Counted from the first letter of the stretch, positions 40,101 to 53,687 are shown. The stretch is 64,000 nucleotides of DNA from Parelaphostrongylus tenuis (GCA_019055375.1 JAHQIW010002288.1:1-64000); one strand, 5' to 3'. Numbers and translations: made by a program. Notes: a model not told the origin generated them from the letters alone.

Positions 40101-43100
40101 CTAGCATCCATATCGGAACCAGCTCTTATAAAATACCTATGTTGTTGACAGTCATAGAACCGTATCAGATCTAGACACACATTAATCTTATCGTTGTTCT
40201 ATTTTGAAGTAGATAGTTGACTTGAGTCGTTTTTGGTAAGAAATATAGTTGTCATGTAACTGTCCAAAGAAAGAGTTGAGCCAGACATTGAATTTTGTTA
40301 AATCTGCTTTTCCCTGTTCTTTTTCGCAATTTGAATTTTCAGTAACTAGTGTTCTGATGTAACTCATCTGAAAAGTCTCAAAGCTTAGTCTTAGTTTAAA
40401 AAGTATGCGGGGTTCCGTCAACGTTTGTATTGTTTTGCTGCAAAATGACAGTTGTTTTTACGACGCTCATGGCAAAGCTGGGTGTACATAACGATGTTGC
40501 ACAATGACTTCATAATTGACATTGATATATTAGTCTTGGAAGAACCCTAGTCACGAGGCAATAAATTTATCTTCAATATTTGACGGCTGATTAGCAATCG
40601 TGGTAAAAACCTGCGGAACGCTTTAGAACGACTAACAAACATTTCTGAGGAAAATGAATGACAATCGGATATTTGATATGGCAGAAATTGAGCGATATTA
40701 AGCTGCGCTCGGATCTGCACAGCGTCCAAACCTTGAATGATGTTGAAGGCAATGAAACGAATGTAACAACTATGAGGCTCACTTATGGCAAGCTCTTAGA
40801 CCTTCCGAAAACTTGTAGAATGCGCAACAACGCCTTCAGTCCACAAGGCAAACGGTTACTTATGATGATGATCTGCTAAACGCACTCACACGCTATTAAG
40901 AAATTCCAAGAATAATCTTTCTCTTGAATTATCGAGCATATCAGTTGAGAGAGAAAACCTCAATGGTCAAGTCTCATGAGCGATCGGTGTTGTTTAGTGA
41001 AGACAGCGGAATAAGCGAATGAACTTATGTGAATCGCTTGCCAAGTGAAGATGGAACTCGTATTTTCTTGAAGTTGAATTTTACAGTTGCGCGATCTGTT
41101 GATAGAACAGTTACTTATGGATAAAAATGCAACAAAGTATTTTTGGAGGAAGTTAGTAACAAAGTGTTCTTGGAAGAAATTTCTTGTTGAATGTGACAAA
41201 AATAAATAAAAACACAGACGTAATGTGCTGATGTGTTGCTTTTCATGAAACCTAACTTTATGTTGTTTTTTTTCTTATCTTCGGCTTTCATAAAATATCC
41301 ACTATATCTTGCTTTTACTGTACTCACTTATTAAATCAGGATAATAGTTCTCTAGCATTCATAGTTTACAGTACTAAGTCTTTTCGTAATTTTTCCTCCG
41401 GATAGTGTCGTTAGTGAGCGATTACATCGTACCAGACGCCGATCGTTACAGCTTTAAACTGATCGATCTCGATTGTCAGTCGACAGTTTTTGTCTGCCCC
41501 ATAATGATAAAGCAAAACTTCAGTTAACCTGTGACGTCATTTTTTTCGTTTTGTACCCAGAAATAAAGATATAGGGGTAGAGTCTTTGATCTTTACTTTT
41601 TTTGCAACCTTCTGGAGGCAGGAATCTTTCCGTTTTTTGCAGATTTTCAGAAGACATTGGATAGCCTGAATCTCGGCGATTCTAATATTGCACTTGGTCC
41701 ATGAAGGGCCTTCTCAGAGCTTTCAAGTAGTGAATATGAGATTACGTTTCTCTACTAGGGTTTACGGATGGTATTTTGCAAATTTTTAGTAGTTATTCGA
41801 TAGCTTAGATCTTGTTGATTCTGAAGGGGAGTTTGTTTTTCGTGAAAGTTCATATAGGGCGCTAAGAAAGCTTAAAGAAGATTATCTTTGGCGCTCCTAG
41901 GCTTTAGCTTTGGCTTAGACTTAGCGTGTTTTTCTGGCAATATGAAATAAAAATAAAAGCCTATGCCTTTAAAACGATAAAGAAGAGTTCCTTCTACGAT
42001 TCCATTACGGAAACGTGGAAGTTTCCACAAAACGGAGAAGAAATTCCAAATCATCACAAGATCTACGTTCTTTCGGGGCGGCTTTGAGACCGCTGCACGC
42101 AGCGCGTTGCAAAAGACGCGATTATGGGAGCCGGGAGCCAAGAGTGAAACTCAGTTTCGTTTTCTTATTACAGCGTACTAGAAAAGCCGTTTCAGGATCA
42201 AATTACAGTGTTAAAATCACCGGGATTTTGGCTATCGAATGATTCTCGAAAGTCATTCTATTAGAATCGTGATAATGGCGAAAAAAGCCTTGTTTCAAGG
42301 GGTTTGGAAACATTTTGAAGTTAAGAAAATGTACTAAAATGGGGATGCTTGGATAAGTTTCTTTACTCAATAGTGGAAGTATATTTTGTTCAAAGAATCT
42401 GATTTTTGTCACATTATACTTTGCCCATTGTATACTTTTAACGGATATTTGTGTTTTCTGGTAGCAAAAAGCGAACCATTGGCAGTCTATTTTGAGATAT
42501 TTTTATCAAACATTCTGAAACATTTGATTTATGGTCTATCTGATGTTTGTTCACATATGTATTCTTTTCATACTTTTTTGGTGACATAGAATTTGCGAAT
42601 CAATCTTCTCGTAAATGGCGAGTTTTCTGAAAAAAATGCCGTTGTTGTATTTTGCATTATATATCATGCTAGATCGTGCTTTCTTCATTAAAGTTGTTTG
42701 TTTGGAAGTCCTACATCATAAAGCTCGCACTCGTGAAGCTAGGGAATCTATCTGCTTTTCTTATCTCTAGACTTTTTTCATAGCGTGTTTTTGTAGATAG
42801 ATGACGATTTCAAACGCGAAGAAAATTTTGGCAGCTGCTAGGATATTTTACATGCGGCGATTTAATTAGGAAGTTGTGGAATTTTTACATCTCTTGCTTG
42901 AATGACCCCTTGCGGTTTGTACAGTTCACGACCAAGTTTCTACTAGATTAGTATTTTTCACATTTGAATGTTGAGCGTTTTCTATGTTCAGTGAAATTCG
43001 GAGATGGTCTCATTTCCACTGACTTTTGTGACCACAGGGAAGTCGTTTAATGTCTAGAGTTCTTTGTAAACGTTGATGATTTCTAAAAGTAATTTATTTT

Positions 43101-43435
43101 TAGTTAAGAACGTCGAACGCCAGCGCAAATAGCGTAACTCTGCATCTGGAATGAGTATCGCAACCAAAAATAGAAACATTATCAAGATAGTAGAAGACGA
43201 ATTTGCTGTGGAATGTTACATGTCCTGTTTGGTATTCCTTTCTTTTTTCTGATACTAAGCAAGCGTCCCTATGTTAGGCAGTTGAAATTTCCGAGAAACT
43301 CACGTTTTCACCTGCTTTGCAAAGCTCTAAAAAAAGTTGCTGAGTCGTACAAAAATGCATGAAGTATTATGTCTGCTAATTGGTGGCTGCACTTCGAGTA
43401 TTCCTTCTTTTTTTCTTCTTTCCTTCTTTCTTCCT

Positions 43436-43474
<39 letters not shown>

Positions 43475-46400
43475 TCTCTCTCTGGCATCACGCTGAATCA
43501 ATCCCATATCTTCGATGATTAGCCATAAGAAAGCTAACGTACGTAGAGCCAATAACCAGACTCATGGAAAGATTTTAAAAGGTAATTTCGATAGCACAGC
43601 TTCTCTCAGGTACACCTCATTTTGCAGGCCTACTTATGATTCGTTAATGCGGATTCTTTCAGCGGAAAAGTTAAATGGACAAGACATGGAAAACTTTATA
43701 AAAGAGAGTGATCAGGAAGACTCACGCTTAAATTATTCAGAGAGGGTAGCCACCAATTAGCAGACATAAAACTTGTGCATTTTTGCACGATTCAGCAACC
43801 TTTCTTAGAGCTTAGCAAAGCAGGTGAAAACGTGGGTTTCTCGGAAGTTTCAACTGCCTAACATAGGAGCGCTTGCTTAGTATCAGAATAAAGGAAGTAA
43901 TACCAAACAGGATATGGATCACACTGTACAGGAATTTCATTCAATTACTATCTTGATAGCGTTTCTATTTTTAATGCGATGCTCATTCCAAATGCAGAGT
44001 TATGTTATTTGTGCTGGCGTTCGACGTTCAAATTTGCAACCTAGCTAAGAATAAATTAATTATAGAAATCATCGACGATTACAAAGAACCCTAGACATTG
44101 AACGACTTCCCTGTAGTCATGACATGAACTGGTATCAGTGACCCTCTAGGCATTTGTTTTTTTCAGGTAATCGTAGCTGTTAGGGACGGGAACAAAAAAA
44201 TGGTCCCTATGACCTCTAATGCTTGTCTCTCCTCGAGAACTAATTGCTTTTGACACTGTTTTGTTGTCTGATGCCTGATGTAGAATGGCTAAATAAGCGG
44301 ATTATTGTGGTGTCGGTACCGAGATAATTGCATCGCCATAGAACTTCCTCATTCTTCATCAGCCGCATTTACCGGCCGTGCGTATCCAAGGGAGATTTGC
44401 CAATTGCATATTTTCTAGGACGAAAATATGAAAAATGTTCAGTTTAGTCACATTTTGACACCTCTATAGCATATCACATTTTGATATCGAAAGAACATTC
44501 TAGTACGGTGAACCACATTTATCTAGATTTTCCATTTATTGACAAATATTCTTTATCCCAACTTTAGGAGTTATAGATGCATATTCATTTGTTCCAATAA
44601 TTTTTCAGATTGATAGATTTGTGCTGTTTTGGCTATTTAGGAAGAATTTGATATTATATGATAACTCAATATTACTCAGTCCATATGGATGACGTAGTAG
44701 CAGGTTTTCGTGATTCTGTTTATATACTGCTGTTAGTCTTCCTTATCCAGCATTGAAAAAGTAACATGAGTTTCGATTCGTTTTTCTGAAGGAACCCGGA
44801 AGTATTCGGCTAAGAAGGAACTAATATGAATTCTAGCTAAATCAAGCCGGAAGTATTCGAAGCAATCTTATGAGGCCTAAAAGGCCGATGTGCGTGTACA
44901 ACTATCGACTGAGGAACGACAATATAGAGCCTATGCTTGTTATCTCACACTCTCTTGATTCATTCAATGCTTTGCAAAATGAAAACGGCGCTGAAACATT
45001 GATAAATATATGAACTGAGTCCTGACGTGATTATAAAGTAACGGGAAATTTGAGGAGCACATTCAACGACTACTCTTTCTTCATCGTCGGATGAAATCTC
45101 CTAGTCTCCTTACTAGGACGAGGAACAGAGTAGTCATGACATGGGTTCTACACAGTAGAGTCATACACTTCTTTCTCATGTAGTTTTGTTCAACTTATCC
45201 TTTTCAATAAAATTAATGGCGCCATTGAAACGCATTTTTAGGACGCGGCAAAGATGCAATGGTCTTATTAGTGAGCGGAGGCAAAGAGGGTGGAAAATGG
45301 GTAATTCCTGGTAAGATATACATTGTAATCACTTTTTATCACTTTATCTATGTATGGGAATCGTTATATATCTTGCCGCTACTAACCAGAAATCTTTTGC
45401 GAACAGGTGGTGGCGTTGAAAAGAACGAGTGTGCTGAACAAGCTGCTCGACGAGAGCTAGAAGAGGAAGCTGGAGTGAAAGCACGTACCCTTGAATTGAT
45501 TGGACTATTCCAGGTAAAATGAAGCGGGCATTTGCTTATGCAATGATAAACCGCGAAAAATTATGTTGTAATGATTGTAGGATGACGATCGAAAACATCG
45601 CACAACCGTTTTCCTGATGGAGGTTGAGGAAGAATTGAGTGTATGGGAAGAGGTACTTTGTCTATACATTATCGTCCGAATTTTAATCTAATTCTTCCAA
45701 AATTTTGTGAAAGTAAGTGATCACGTGTACTTCGTTAACTATAAAGCAAATCGAAAAGAAACCAATAGTGACCATTCGTTTTCGTCCTTACCTATAAGTG
45801 ACCAATGGAATGGGCTGTGCTTACCCATTATTAATTGGATCTGAAGGATGTTACCTTGTGTGATACCCTTCTGTAGTGTTCTTGCCTAAAGATAACCACC
45901 GGTGGCTCATTGGTCTAAATCATGTTTTAAGTTTATTCGGTACTGTTCTGTTGTGGCGGCGCTACCTGAGGCCTTCAGTAAAACGTATTTTTTGCTTTTG
46001 CAAAACGTTGCTGTAGTTTGTCGATAGCTCAAATCAAGTGAATTTTGATGGCACGTTCAATCTCTTAAATAACTTGTTTTTGGCGCCGTACCAGTCAAAA
46101 TACGATTTTCTTCCTTATTTGAAGATTTCCCACAGGATAAAAGTTTTGTTGTATTAAACTTTCAATCGTTAGATAGAGAAAATCTTTCCGATTATAATGG
46201 TGTATTTGGCTTTCGGAAAAGACTTCTTCTAGCTTTGTAGCAACCGAAAGAATATTGGGATTCACACTCACTGAACACTTCTAGTCGGCTAGGGTATGTA
46301 TACAGTTGTAATACCAATCCGCTGCATAAATCACATGTGGATTTTTCGATTAAAATAAGAGATCCTTCCGACGCTCCAGAATTTTTCTACATGTCTATGT

Positions 46401-47875
46401 GCTTTTTGAGAGAAAGGACTTGTTGAAAATTATTCATCGTGTTTTGAAGATTGGCAAGCTTAATAAGACATAGATCACTGTTCAGGAGGCCCGAAAATTT
46501 TGATCGCATGCAAGTGTTTTAAAAACAATGTCACCTAAATCGACAGTGGAGATTACAACCGGGACATTGGCAAAAAATAAACGAAAGATCTCAACAATCC
46601 CATATTTTCATCTGCGATCATTTTACGCCCCATGAACTCAGACAAGTGAGACTCCAAAAATGGCGTGCGGTCCCTCGGTGCCGTCTGTTGCGCCATTTTG
46701 CAAATTCGCACATCCTTTCGACCCTTTGAAGGTGAGTACCTGTGTGTGGATCTACAAAATTGTGACGTGAAACCCACTATTCTAGTGCGAATTAGCTCTA
46801 AGAAGTTCTTTTCAAAGAGCAAACGCATTTTTTAGTCAGAAAGATTGCTCTATGTTAAGATTTTGTTGTAAAAAAACTTTTATCACGCGAGAAATCTTCA
46901 ATTGTGAAACAAAATTTTATTTTGACTGGTACTGCATTAAAAACAAGCAATATGAGAAATAAAATATACCCTTTAAAATTTACTTGATTTGAGATATCAG
47001 ATAATCGTACATATGTCAGATAACAGCAAAGAATACGTTTAACCCAAGGCCTCAGGTGGCGCCGCCATAAGAGAACAATACCGTTTGTTCTCGTTCATGT
47101 GTTTTTGACTAGAAACTTGGAACGGATTTGTGATCTTGTTGCGAACATGATTCGAAAACCTCATTGTAAAATTTCGGTAGATTTTGAGAGACTTTTTCAA
47201 GCTTTTTCGAAGCTTGCTACGTCAATAGCTTACTTGAGTCGCGGCGATTTTGCCTAACTCATCACAGCCACTTGCCTACCAGTTATCGTTATTGTTAGTA
47301 GGGAACTGAATTAACATGCTATGTCCAGACGACGTGAAATGTTTTCACAGTCGATGGCTTGCGACTATTATCAAGTATAGACATCCCTTTTCAAACGACT
47401 ATATTTGAAAGCCCCGTTATAAAACTTCGATATACCCGTATATTCTATATGTCAAGGTTTTCTTACGAGATTTTCAAAGATAGTCGATTGAAAGGCACTG
47501 TCTACATACTGATGACAGCCGTAAGCGACTGAAAAATGATTTGAACAACATTTTACATCCAACATGTTTCTGCGTTCCCTGCTATAAGTAAGGGTGTTGG
47601 TGCGTGTAGCTCTGATGATGCGGGCGAGATCGCCGAAACGTGCGTAAGCCACTGACATACCTAACCTCGCAAAGGCTTGAACAGTCTCTTAGAGTATATC
47701 GGAGAATCTGTATTCGGTCAAAAATGATGCTCTGTGTTCCATAAAAAACGAACCCATACGCTAATTTTTTCAGGGTGAACACGGTAGACGACGTATATGG
47801 TTGCCATTGAATGTTGGCGCCGAAGTCGTAAAGATGGCTCACCGCCCAATACTCAACGCCGTCTTAGCTCGGTAG
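37200..47875 (+). CDS. Nudix hydrolase, diphosphoinositol polyphosphate phosphohydrolase (DIPP/NUDT3-type)
   Basis: Five exons join in phase to 147 codons plus TAG: 37200-37293, 45242-45310, 45407-45513, 45581-45652 and 47774-47875. The family removes the beta-phosphate from inositol pyrophosphates (PP-InsP5) and cleaves diadenosine polyphosphates in the cytosol. Exon 1 carries the N-terminal signature DEDGYRIRAAGVC. Exons 2-3 join as KWVIPGGGVE, and the 23-residue Nudix box (residues 56-78) is complete: Gly56, Glu62, Arg70-Glu71-Leu72, Glu74-Glu75 and Gly77-Val78. Exon 4 gives DRKHRTTVF and VWEE, and the last exon gives the RRRIWLPL...HRPILNAV tail typical of DIPPs. The protein is slightly shorter than human NUDT3 (172). 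ATG 37200 is the first in-frame ATG; only a GTG lies upstream at 37173. Intron 1 is 7.9 kb and intron 4 is 2.1 kb, both filled with repeats. The exact paralogue among DIPP-like Nudix proteins cannot be fixed here. Confidence 0.93.
41870..42240 (-). repeat. dispersed repeat shared with 2.74-3.13 kb
   Basis: This is the second copy of the element above, in Nudix intron 1. It has an 89-codon open frame on the minus strand ending in HAKSKPKLKPRSAK. Divergence is high, so this is an old family. Confidence 0.5.
43020..44140. mobile_element. large palindromic element with ~300-bp arms in Nudix intron 1
   Basis: The left arm (about 43020-43335) and right arm (about 43800-44140) are inverted copies. 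Examples are AGGGAAGTCGTTTAATGTCT with the complement of GACATTGAACGACTTCCCT, and CTCACGTTTTCACCTGCTTTG with the complement of CAAAGCAGGTGAAAACGTG. The 470-bp centre has a (CT)n tract (43438-43484) and an 80-codon open frame at 43515-43757 of unknown meaning. Confidence 0.75.
43438..43484 (+). repeat. (CT)n microsatellite
   Basis: This is an almost pure CT run within a wider pyrimidine tract (43400-43495). Shorter simple repeats are at 5600-5615 (GATC), 32415-32435 (poly-T), 47898-47917 (TC), 56676-56705 (AATAAAAGC, three units) and 60491-60509 (GTCT). Confidence 0.85.
45931..47093. mobile_element. 1.16-kb element with long terminal inverted repeats in Nudix intron 4
   Basis: TGGCGGCGCTACCTGAGGCC (left) and GGCCTCAGGTGGCGCCGCCA (right) are inverted. 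The homology continues inward through CGTTTTACTGAAGG / CGTTTAACCCAAGG and ACTTGATTTGAG, giving arms of roughly 130-150 bp. The interior shows no transposase frame. GATAGCTCAAATC in its left arm recurs near 2510, 41790 and 50440, so it belongs to a larger family. Confidence 0.65.
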
Positions 47876-50800
47876 TAGCGTACTGTACGCTACAATGTTC
47901 TCTCTCTCTCTCTCTGAATAATTTTGGGAACATAGTAGCGCAGTGTCGTCGGGTCATTTATTGATACGCTTTACGTCATGACCATTGTGTTCATATCATC
48001 CACTTTTCACTTACTAATAGCTAACTGTTTGGACGTGATGTCAGGCGATTTCCAAGAGAAGCGATCAGCAGAACTTTTTGTAAATTGATTCTATAAAGTA
48101 ACATTTTTTGCGGTTATCTACTCCCCCTATAATAAGCATAATCATTCCGACACCGTGAAACGTGTACTAACCGTGTTATACCCCAGTGAAATGTGTACTG
48201 TATTGTAACGAAATGAACTGAAACGGGAACTGCATGCCATCAAATAAGTGTCCTAAACAAATCAGATAGAAATTTTTTTTTGACAATGTTACATAGGATT
48301 TGATCCCTCTGATGTTGTTTCTCCAATGGTGCCATTTATTACGTAACGATTCTATTATTATATAGAACTGAACTGTAATTGAAGCTCAGTGAGATTAACT
48401 ATTGATTAATTGATTGAATGATTAGAGATCCTATATTTTGTTCGAAAAAACATCTCATAGCGTCATGTGATAAATAACACCTGTTGTTGGATATGTTCCG
48501 TAGAGGCGATACTGTTTTCTGAGATCACAAATCTTTCAGATGAGGGACTTTTTCGATCACACTCTAACATGCTGGTTTCTTTTTTCGTACCTAAAATTCA
48601 ATATCCTTCAATAATATAGTTACAGGGTATGAAGGCTCGCATTCCGCTACCTCATGCTGCTCAACATATCTTATGTCTGACGTGAAAGAAAAACATCTAA
48701 ACGATATATGTATAGATCGACTTTACTGCAAGTGTGGTAATAATTAGGTTTTCAAATCGTTACATGTTTCGGTTGTATATGTGCTTCGGGAAGTAATGGC
48801 GAAATTATTGAAGTGATGGTCGATGAACTGCTGTAGAGATCACTTTGAAAACGAGCACTCCAAAGTCACTTCATAGTCAGTTTCGAATCTAACCCTTTTG
48901 AACTTTTGCAGTAAGAAAATACCCGTTCGGGACGGTGTGTACCTCTCCAAGTGCACGATTATTCCAAGGGTCTTTTTGCTGGACAGAGCGATTCCTCCAG
49001 ACTATTCTGAGAAGTCGAAAACTCAAACTTCAGCGATGTCACCACTTTGCTTGCTTTCTGTAAGAGTTTTCTCACTGCGCTGTAGCGGCGAAGACAAGAC
49101 AACGTTCCACGCTCGCGAATTTTTTGCTCGTCTATGGTTTGTGGATGGCTTTTCGGTAGTAGTATACTGATTATGTGATAGTAATGGGCCCTGTTAATTT
49201 TAAAACTAGGTTTGATTTCTAGAAAGATCTTTATAGCGCTGTGAGAGCGAGAAGAATATTACGTTCCACTCTCTAAGTTTTTTTCTTGCATGGAAAAGTT
49301 ATACATGGACCAAAGCATATGAGCATGTAGAGAAAATTATGATGAATCGAGACAATATCAGAATTCTAGAGTTTTTATTCTAGTCTAATTAAGTGACAAA
49401 ATCGCACGCCGCTTGCCAATCGCGCTGCGAGAGCGACTAACTGCCGTCCCGATCGGGTCAAAAACTAAACGAAATCGATCATTATGTTTTACTTAGGTAG
49501 AAACGCTTCAGCAAAATCCGTCATTACCTTCCATGTCATTCTATAACATTTTTCATACGGGGGTGCTTACGTTTCTAATCTAGCGTTTACGAGGAAGGCT
49601 TATAATTTCACGGCTATAAGTTCGATACAGATTCCTTTCTCTTATTACCAGTGAAGGCATTCTCATCACAATTATCACATCTAACGAAATCAATGTTGAC
49701 TTTATATATGAATAAGACTTTCCTAGATTGATGGGAAATAGGAGAATTCATGCTGACCCTCCTCACTATCCATATCGATTATAATTATTGAAAAATTTGT
49801 GATAACCCTTTTATTAATACATATCGGTCGCATTATCATTGTCTCTGTCTTGTTTGCTTTGAGTTCTTAGCATTTTAAATGCGGCTTCATTATTTTATCT
49901 CCTTGTTTTTCAATACATCATGCCACATTACCCTTGTTTATATATTTGCTTTATCGACATGTAACATAGCAGCATCATCTCTGATGATGGCAAGCTTTAA
50001 TCACCACAATTGGACAGTCTTTACTGAGATCACTTTTGTCGTGGTTGGCGTCATGTACAGTTCGTGTCATTTGAGAAGTACGACAATGTGAAGTGGACGG
50101 TTTGCTTGTGTTCGGTTTGTTGATAATGTCAGCGATAATCTGATCAGATATCTCAATGATAAATATATAAGCAAAATGCTTACGCACATAACTTCCCTAG
50201 AGAACAATTAAGCTGGTGAGGGGAACTTCAACTCGCGTCTTTTCCAAGGACCGACTTCCAATAAACCTCGGGATGTTAATTGAGAGTGAAAATTTTTTCA
50301 GGTGTGAAGAATATTTTGAAGCCGATTGTGAAGGTACTCGGCTTTAAAAGAGTAGTTTTCTGTTTAGTTGCAAAAATTTTAAAGCTTATCTTTTACGCTA
50401 GACAAGAACGTATTATAAGGAGTCTTAGTAACGATTTGATAGCTCAAATCTGTATAGGTAGCCGGTTATAAAAAAGTATTATAACGCTCCAATGAAATTA
50501 AAACATGCGGATAAACGCGCGTTTTCTGGCAAGACAGAGTTCTTTCTTTAGACTATCACTATTGATTTGATAGCGTAAGATTAAAGGATTCCAACGCTGT
50601 GCCTATTCCCAGGAAAGATTGTTACGGCGCAGTGTAGCACGGAAAATAAGATTGGCTCACATACGCGAGCAAGTGTTAGCCAATTCACGGGCTGCGGGGT
50701 GAGGCAAGGGAGTGAGGTGGGAGTTGGCGCGGTCATTCGATGGCGCCTAAGTGAGGTGCGATTTTCGTTATCTGACTAAGAATTGTTGCTTCACTTCAGA

Positions 50801-53123
50801 AGAAACTCCTTGTTAAACGTCTGACTCTTATACTAAAAGATTTTCTCTACACATTCCTGTGCTTTCGTGCTTTCAGCGAAGTAATAGTTGCATTGCGCCG
50901 CCGATGTGAAACATAATTTTATTTCGGATTTTGCAGCGTTATGAAAGGGTCTTCAAAAAAAACGGCAACATACGGCGCTAGCCAGAGATTTAAGCTTTCA
51001 ACTGATTACTAACACTCCTTGCGGAAAGTTCTTGTCAGATAATTTATAGGTTGGAAATCTGTGCTACCAACTGAAAAGAACCGAAAAAGATTAGTTCTTG
51101 GGATATAAAGTTTTACTTCAACGTTCAAAATGCTTGATGTTTGAAAGAACTGAAATTCAACTTTTTTGTTGAAAGTAGTTCAGAAAGTATTGTTAGAGTC
51201 ATTCATACGCTCCTAAACTTGAAGGCGAGAGGCGGTGGTTACGCTATGGGAGGATTGATACGCAGTTTGGTCTTTTTCTAGTAGAAATTGGCAGTAACTG
51301 TATACCGGAATCTAGCATGAAATCATCAAACGCCAACTCTCCTATGATTTTTACTTAATACACTTGTATGCCCAATTTGTTTCTAAGTAAAGTGCATGAT
51401 AGCACTTTTTTCCGCTCAGTTGGGTTTCATTCCACTACTATTGAAACGGAATTGATATTAGGATTTGAAAACCTGTCAATCACAACTGATTGTCCAGTGA
51501 ATCCGTAGAATTCAGAGCTCAAATGTGTGCTACAATCCACTGTGGTTGTGGAAGAAATCAAAAACTAGGGATCACCATTTAATTCTGTTGCGTTGGTGGA
51601 ATAATTGGAAAATTATTTTTGACTTTTATTCATTGGCTTCAATTTTTTTCATGACACACTTTGATGTAGGGTACAGCTACAGGAGTGCTGAGATATTAGC
51701 ACAATTTAGAGCCTCAGTGGGCCACGAAACCGCGGTTGCTCCTTTCGAGGGCTCACGTGTCATTCAGTACCCCACTTGACGTCTTGGTTTGCCTTTAGCT
51801 CAAATCGTGTTCTGGCTCTTCCAGTGCTATCAACGAAATCACCGTGAGCATGAATGATTTGGGGAGTACAATTAGCCATTGGACAAAATCAAATTGGGAG
51901 TGCAGTCGAAATCACAATGTGATAACCTCAACTAACTGCCCAGCAACTGCTCTCTCTTGAGTTTCACTTCCTTTGACAGGTAAAAGTTTACTGGTAGCAC
52001 CGACGATATTGAGACATTGGTGATAAGAATACAAGGCAAGGTACAGTGAATAACACGTGAGCCTCCATAAACAGCAATCAAGGTTTCGTAGACCATCTGG
52101 GATTGTGAGTTTTACACCTCAAAATTCCTGTGATTTAATACAGTTAGTTTTGTGTTCATTATGATATGAGTCTGCCTTTTTCTATCGCAACTCTGTTCAA
52201 TTTGCTCACAAGAGCTAATAAGACAGACAGGCATCAATTCAGAGTAGCAGAGAGCCCGTCTAACTTTCAGCACACACTTCATCCAAGGTTTGTTTTTCTT
52301 TGATTCAAGTGTTGAGCAATAGAAATGCACTATAGGCCTCGCTGATAATGGTGACATTGTGAAAAAACTTAACGAAGGATTTTGAAATGCAAATTCAAAC
52401 GGTAAAAAAAACTAAATCTTTCAATTGAAACCTCAAAGTTGGACTTAATAACTATAAATAATACGATAATAAAACTTCAACGTGCTCTCATACAAATCGT
52501 ATTTCTTGTGAACTCTGGAAAAGCGTTGAGAGCTGCAGAAAAAGAAGCAGTGCTGTTACGAAAAATTCATCGAAATCCAAACGGACTAGATTATTAAGGC
52601 ATCAGAGATTGATAGTTTTCTGTGAATTGAAAGTACAATTAGTTACTGCTAACGGTGTGTCACGGAATTTTAGTAGAAAACTGAGCAGACATCGAGTTCA
52701 GATCTTTTGATATTGTTCCTTGCTCAGTTACACTGCAAGCTCAATGATATGAATACATCCGCAGTCTTACAGTCTTAGTACCGTAATATTGCATGGACTT
52801 GTCACTTTGCTATATTACCAGTTAGTCAGGTCAATTAGTCTGTTAGGCTGACTGTGGCACGAAACTGTGGCTTCAACCGAATCATTTTGGAACTTCAAGA
52901 ATTCATGAATTGTCCGTAGTTTGAGGATTTTTTGGAACTCGTAGGAAATCACCCTTGCCTGCGCGTATTTTGTTGGTGATTACCATTACTTCACACGATT
53001 TTGTAGAAAACATTCTTACAAACTATACCTTTATTTCGAGTGCTTTATTAAGACCACGCTCAAGTTTCAATATCATTATTATTTGAGTCAACTTGTCATG
53101 TGGTCTGGTAAGGCTCTTGTACA

Positions 53124-53166
53124 GCCCGATACACGTGTTTCGTCCTTACAGACTCGTCAGTCGGGC
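53124..53166 (-). ncRNA. type I hammerhead ribozyme, inverted copy
   Basis: On the minus strand, GCCCGA is followed by CUGACGA (complement of 53154-53160), stem II GUC/GAC, GAAA, minimal stem III ACAC/GUGU, cut site GUA and UCGGGC. Stem I pairs over six bases without mismatch. This is the cleanest of the GUA-type copies and lies opposite in orientation to the two + strand copies. Confidence 0.86.
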
Positions 53167-53367
53167 AGACCCCGTCGTCTTTCGATATTTTTTTAGTCAG
53201 TTCTCTCGGGAGCTTTGCTCCCTTACAGAGAGTCATCGAAGACGAACGTTTTACACTCTATGTCAGGCGAGATTTTCACCTAAAACAGAGCGTTTGCGCA
53301 CTCAATTGCTCTTTGGCTGGTATTTTTATCATATTACACCTTTATTTCGAGTGCTTTATTAAGACCT

Positions 53368-53411
53368 GCCCGACTGATGAGTTTTGTAAGGACGAAACAC
53401 GTGTATCGGGC
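53368..53411 (+). ncRNA. type I hammerhead ribozyme, intact core
   Basis: The stem I 5' strand GCCCGA (53368-53373) pairs with TCGGGC (53406-53411). The core CTGATGA is 53374-53380, followed by a weak stem II (GTT/GAC) and GAAA at 53394-53397. Stem III is minimal (ACAC/GTGT), so efficient folding may need dimers. The predicted cut is after GTA, between 53405 and 53406. All nucleotides required by the hammerhead consensus are present. Confidence 0.85.
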
Positions 53412-53687
53412 TGCACAAGAGCCCATACCAGACCACATGACAAGTTGGCTCAAATAATAATAGAAGGATCTATTGAAATTTAAGCGTGGTCTTAATAAAG
53501 CACTCGAAATAAAGGTTTAATGTGATAAAAATACCAGCCAAAGAGCAGTCGAGTGCGCGAATGCTCTGTGTTAGGTGAAAATTTCGCTTGACAGAGAGTG
53601 TAAAACGTTCGTCTTCGATGACTCTGTGTAAGGGAGCACAACTCCCGAGAGAACTGACTATAAAAATATCGAAAGACGACGGGTTCT

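Larger units (their letters stand above)
37294..45241 (+). other. 7.9-kb first intron of the Nudix gene
   Basis: Bounded by donor GTGTGC and acceptor TTTTTAG, phase 1. Between 37.3 and 41.8 kb I see nothing beyond A+T-rich unique sequence. Then come the dispersed repeat (41870-42240) and the palindrome (43020-44140). No nested gene was recognised. Confidence 0.8.

Noticed and set aside
31732..47875. Nematode operon joining CDKAL1 and the Nudix gene
   Set aside because: The 5.1-kb gap is far larger than typical operon spacing, and it holds independent repeats and a GC-rich block.
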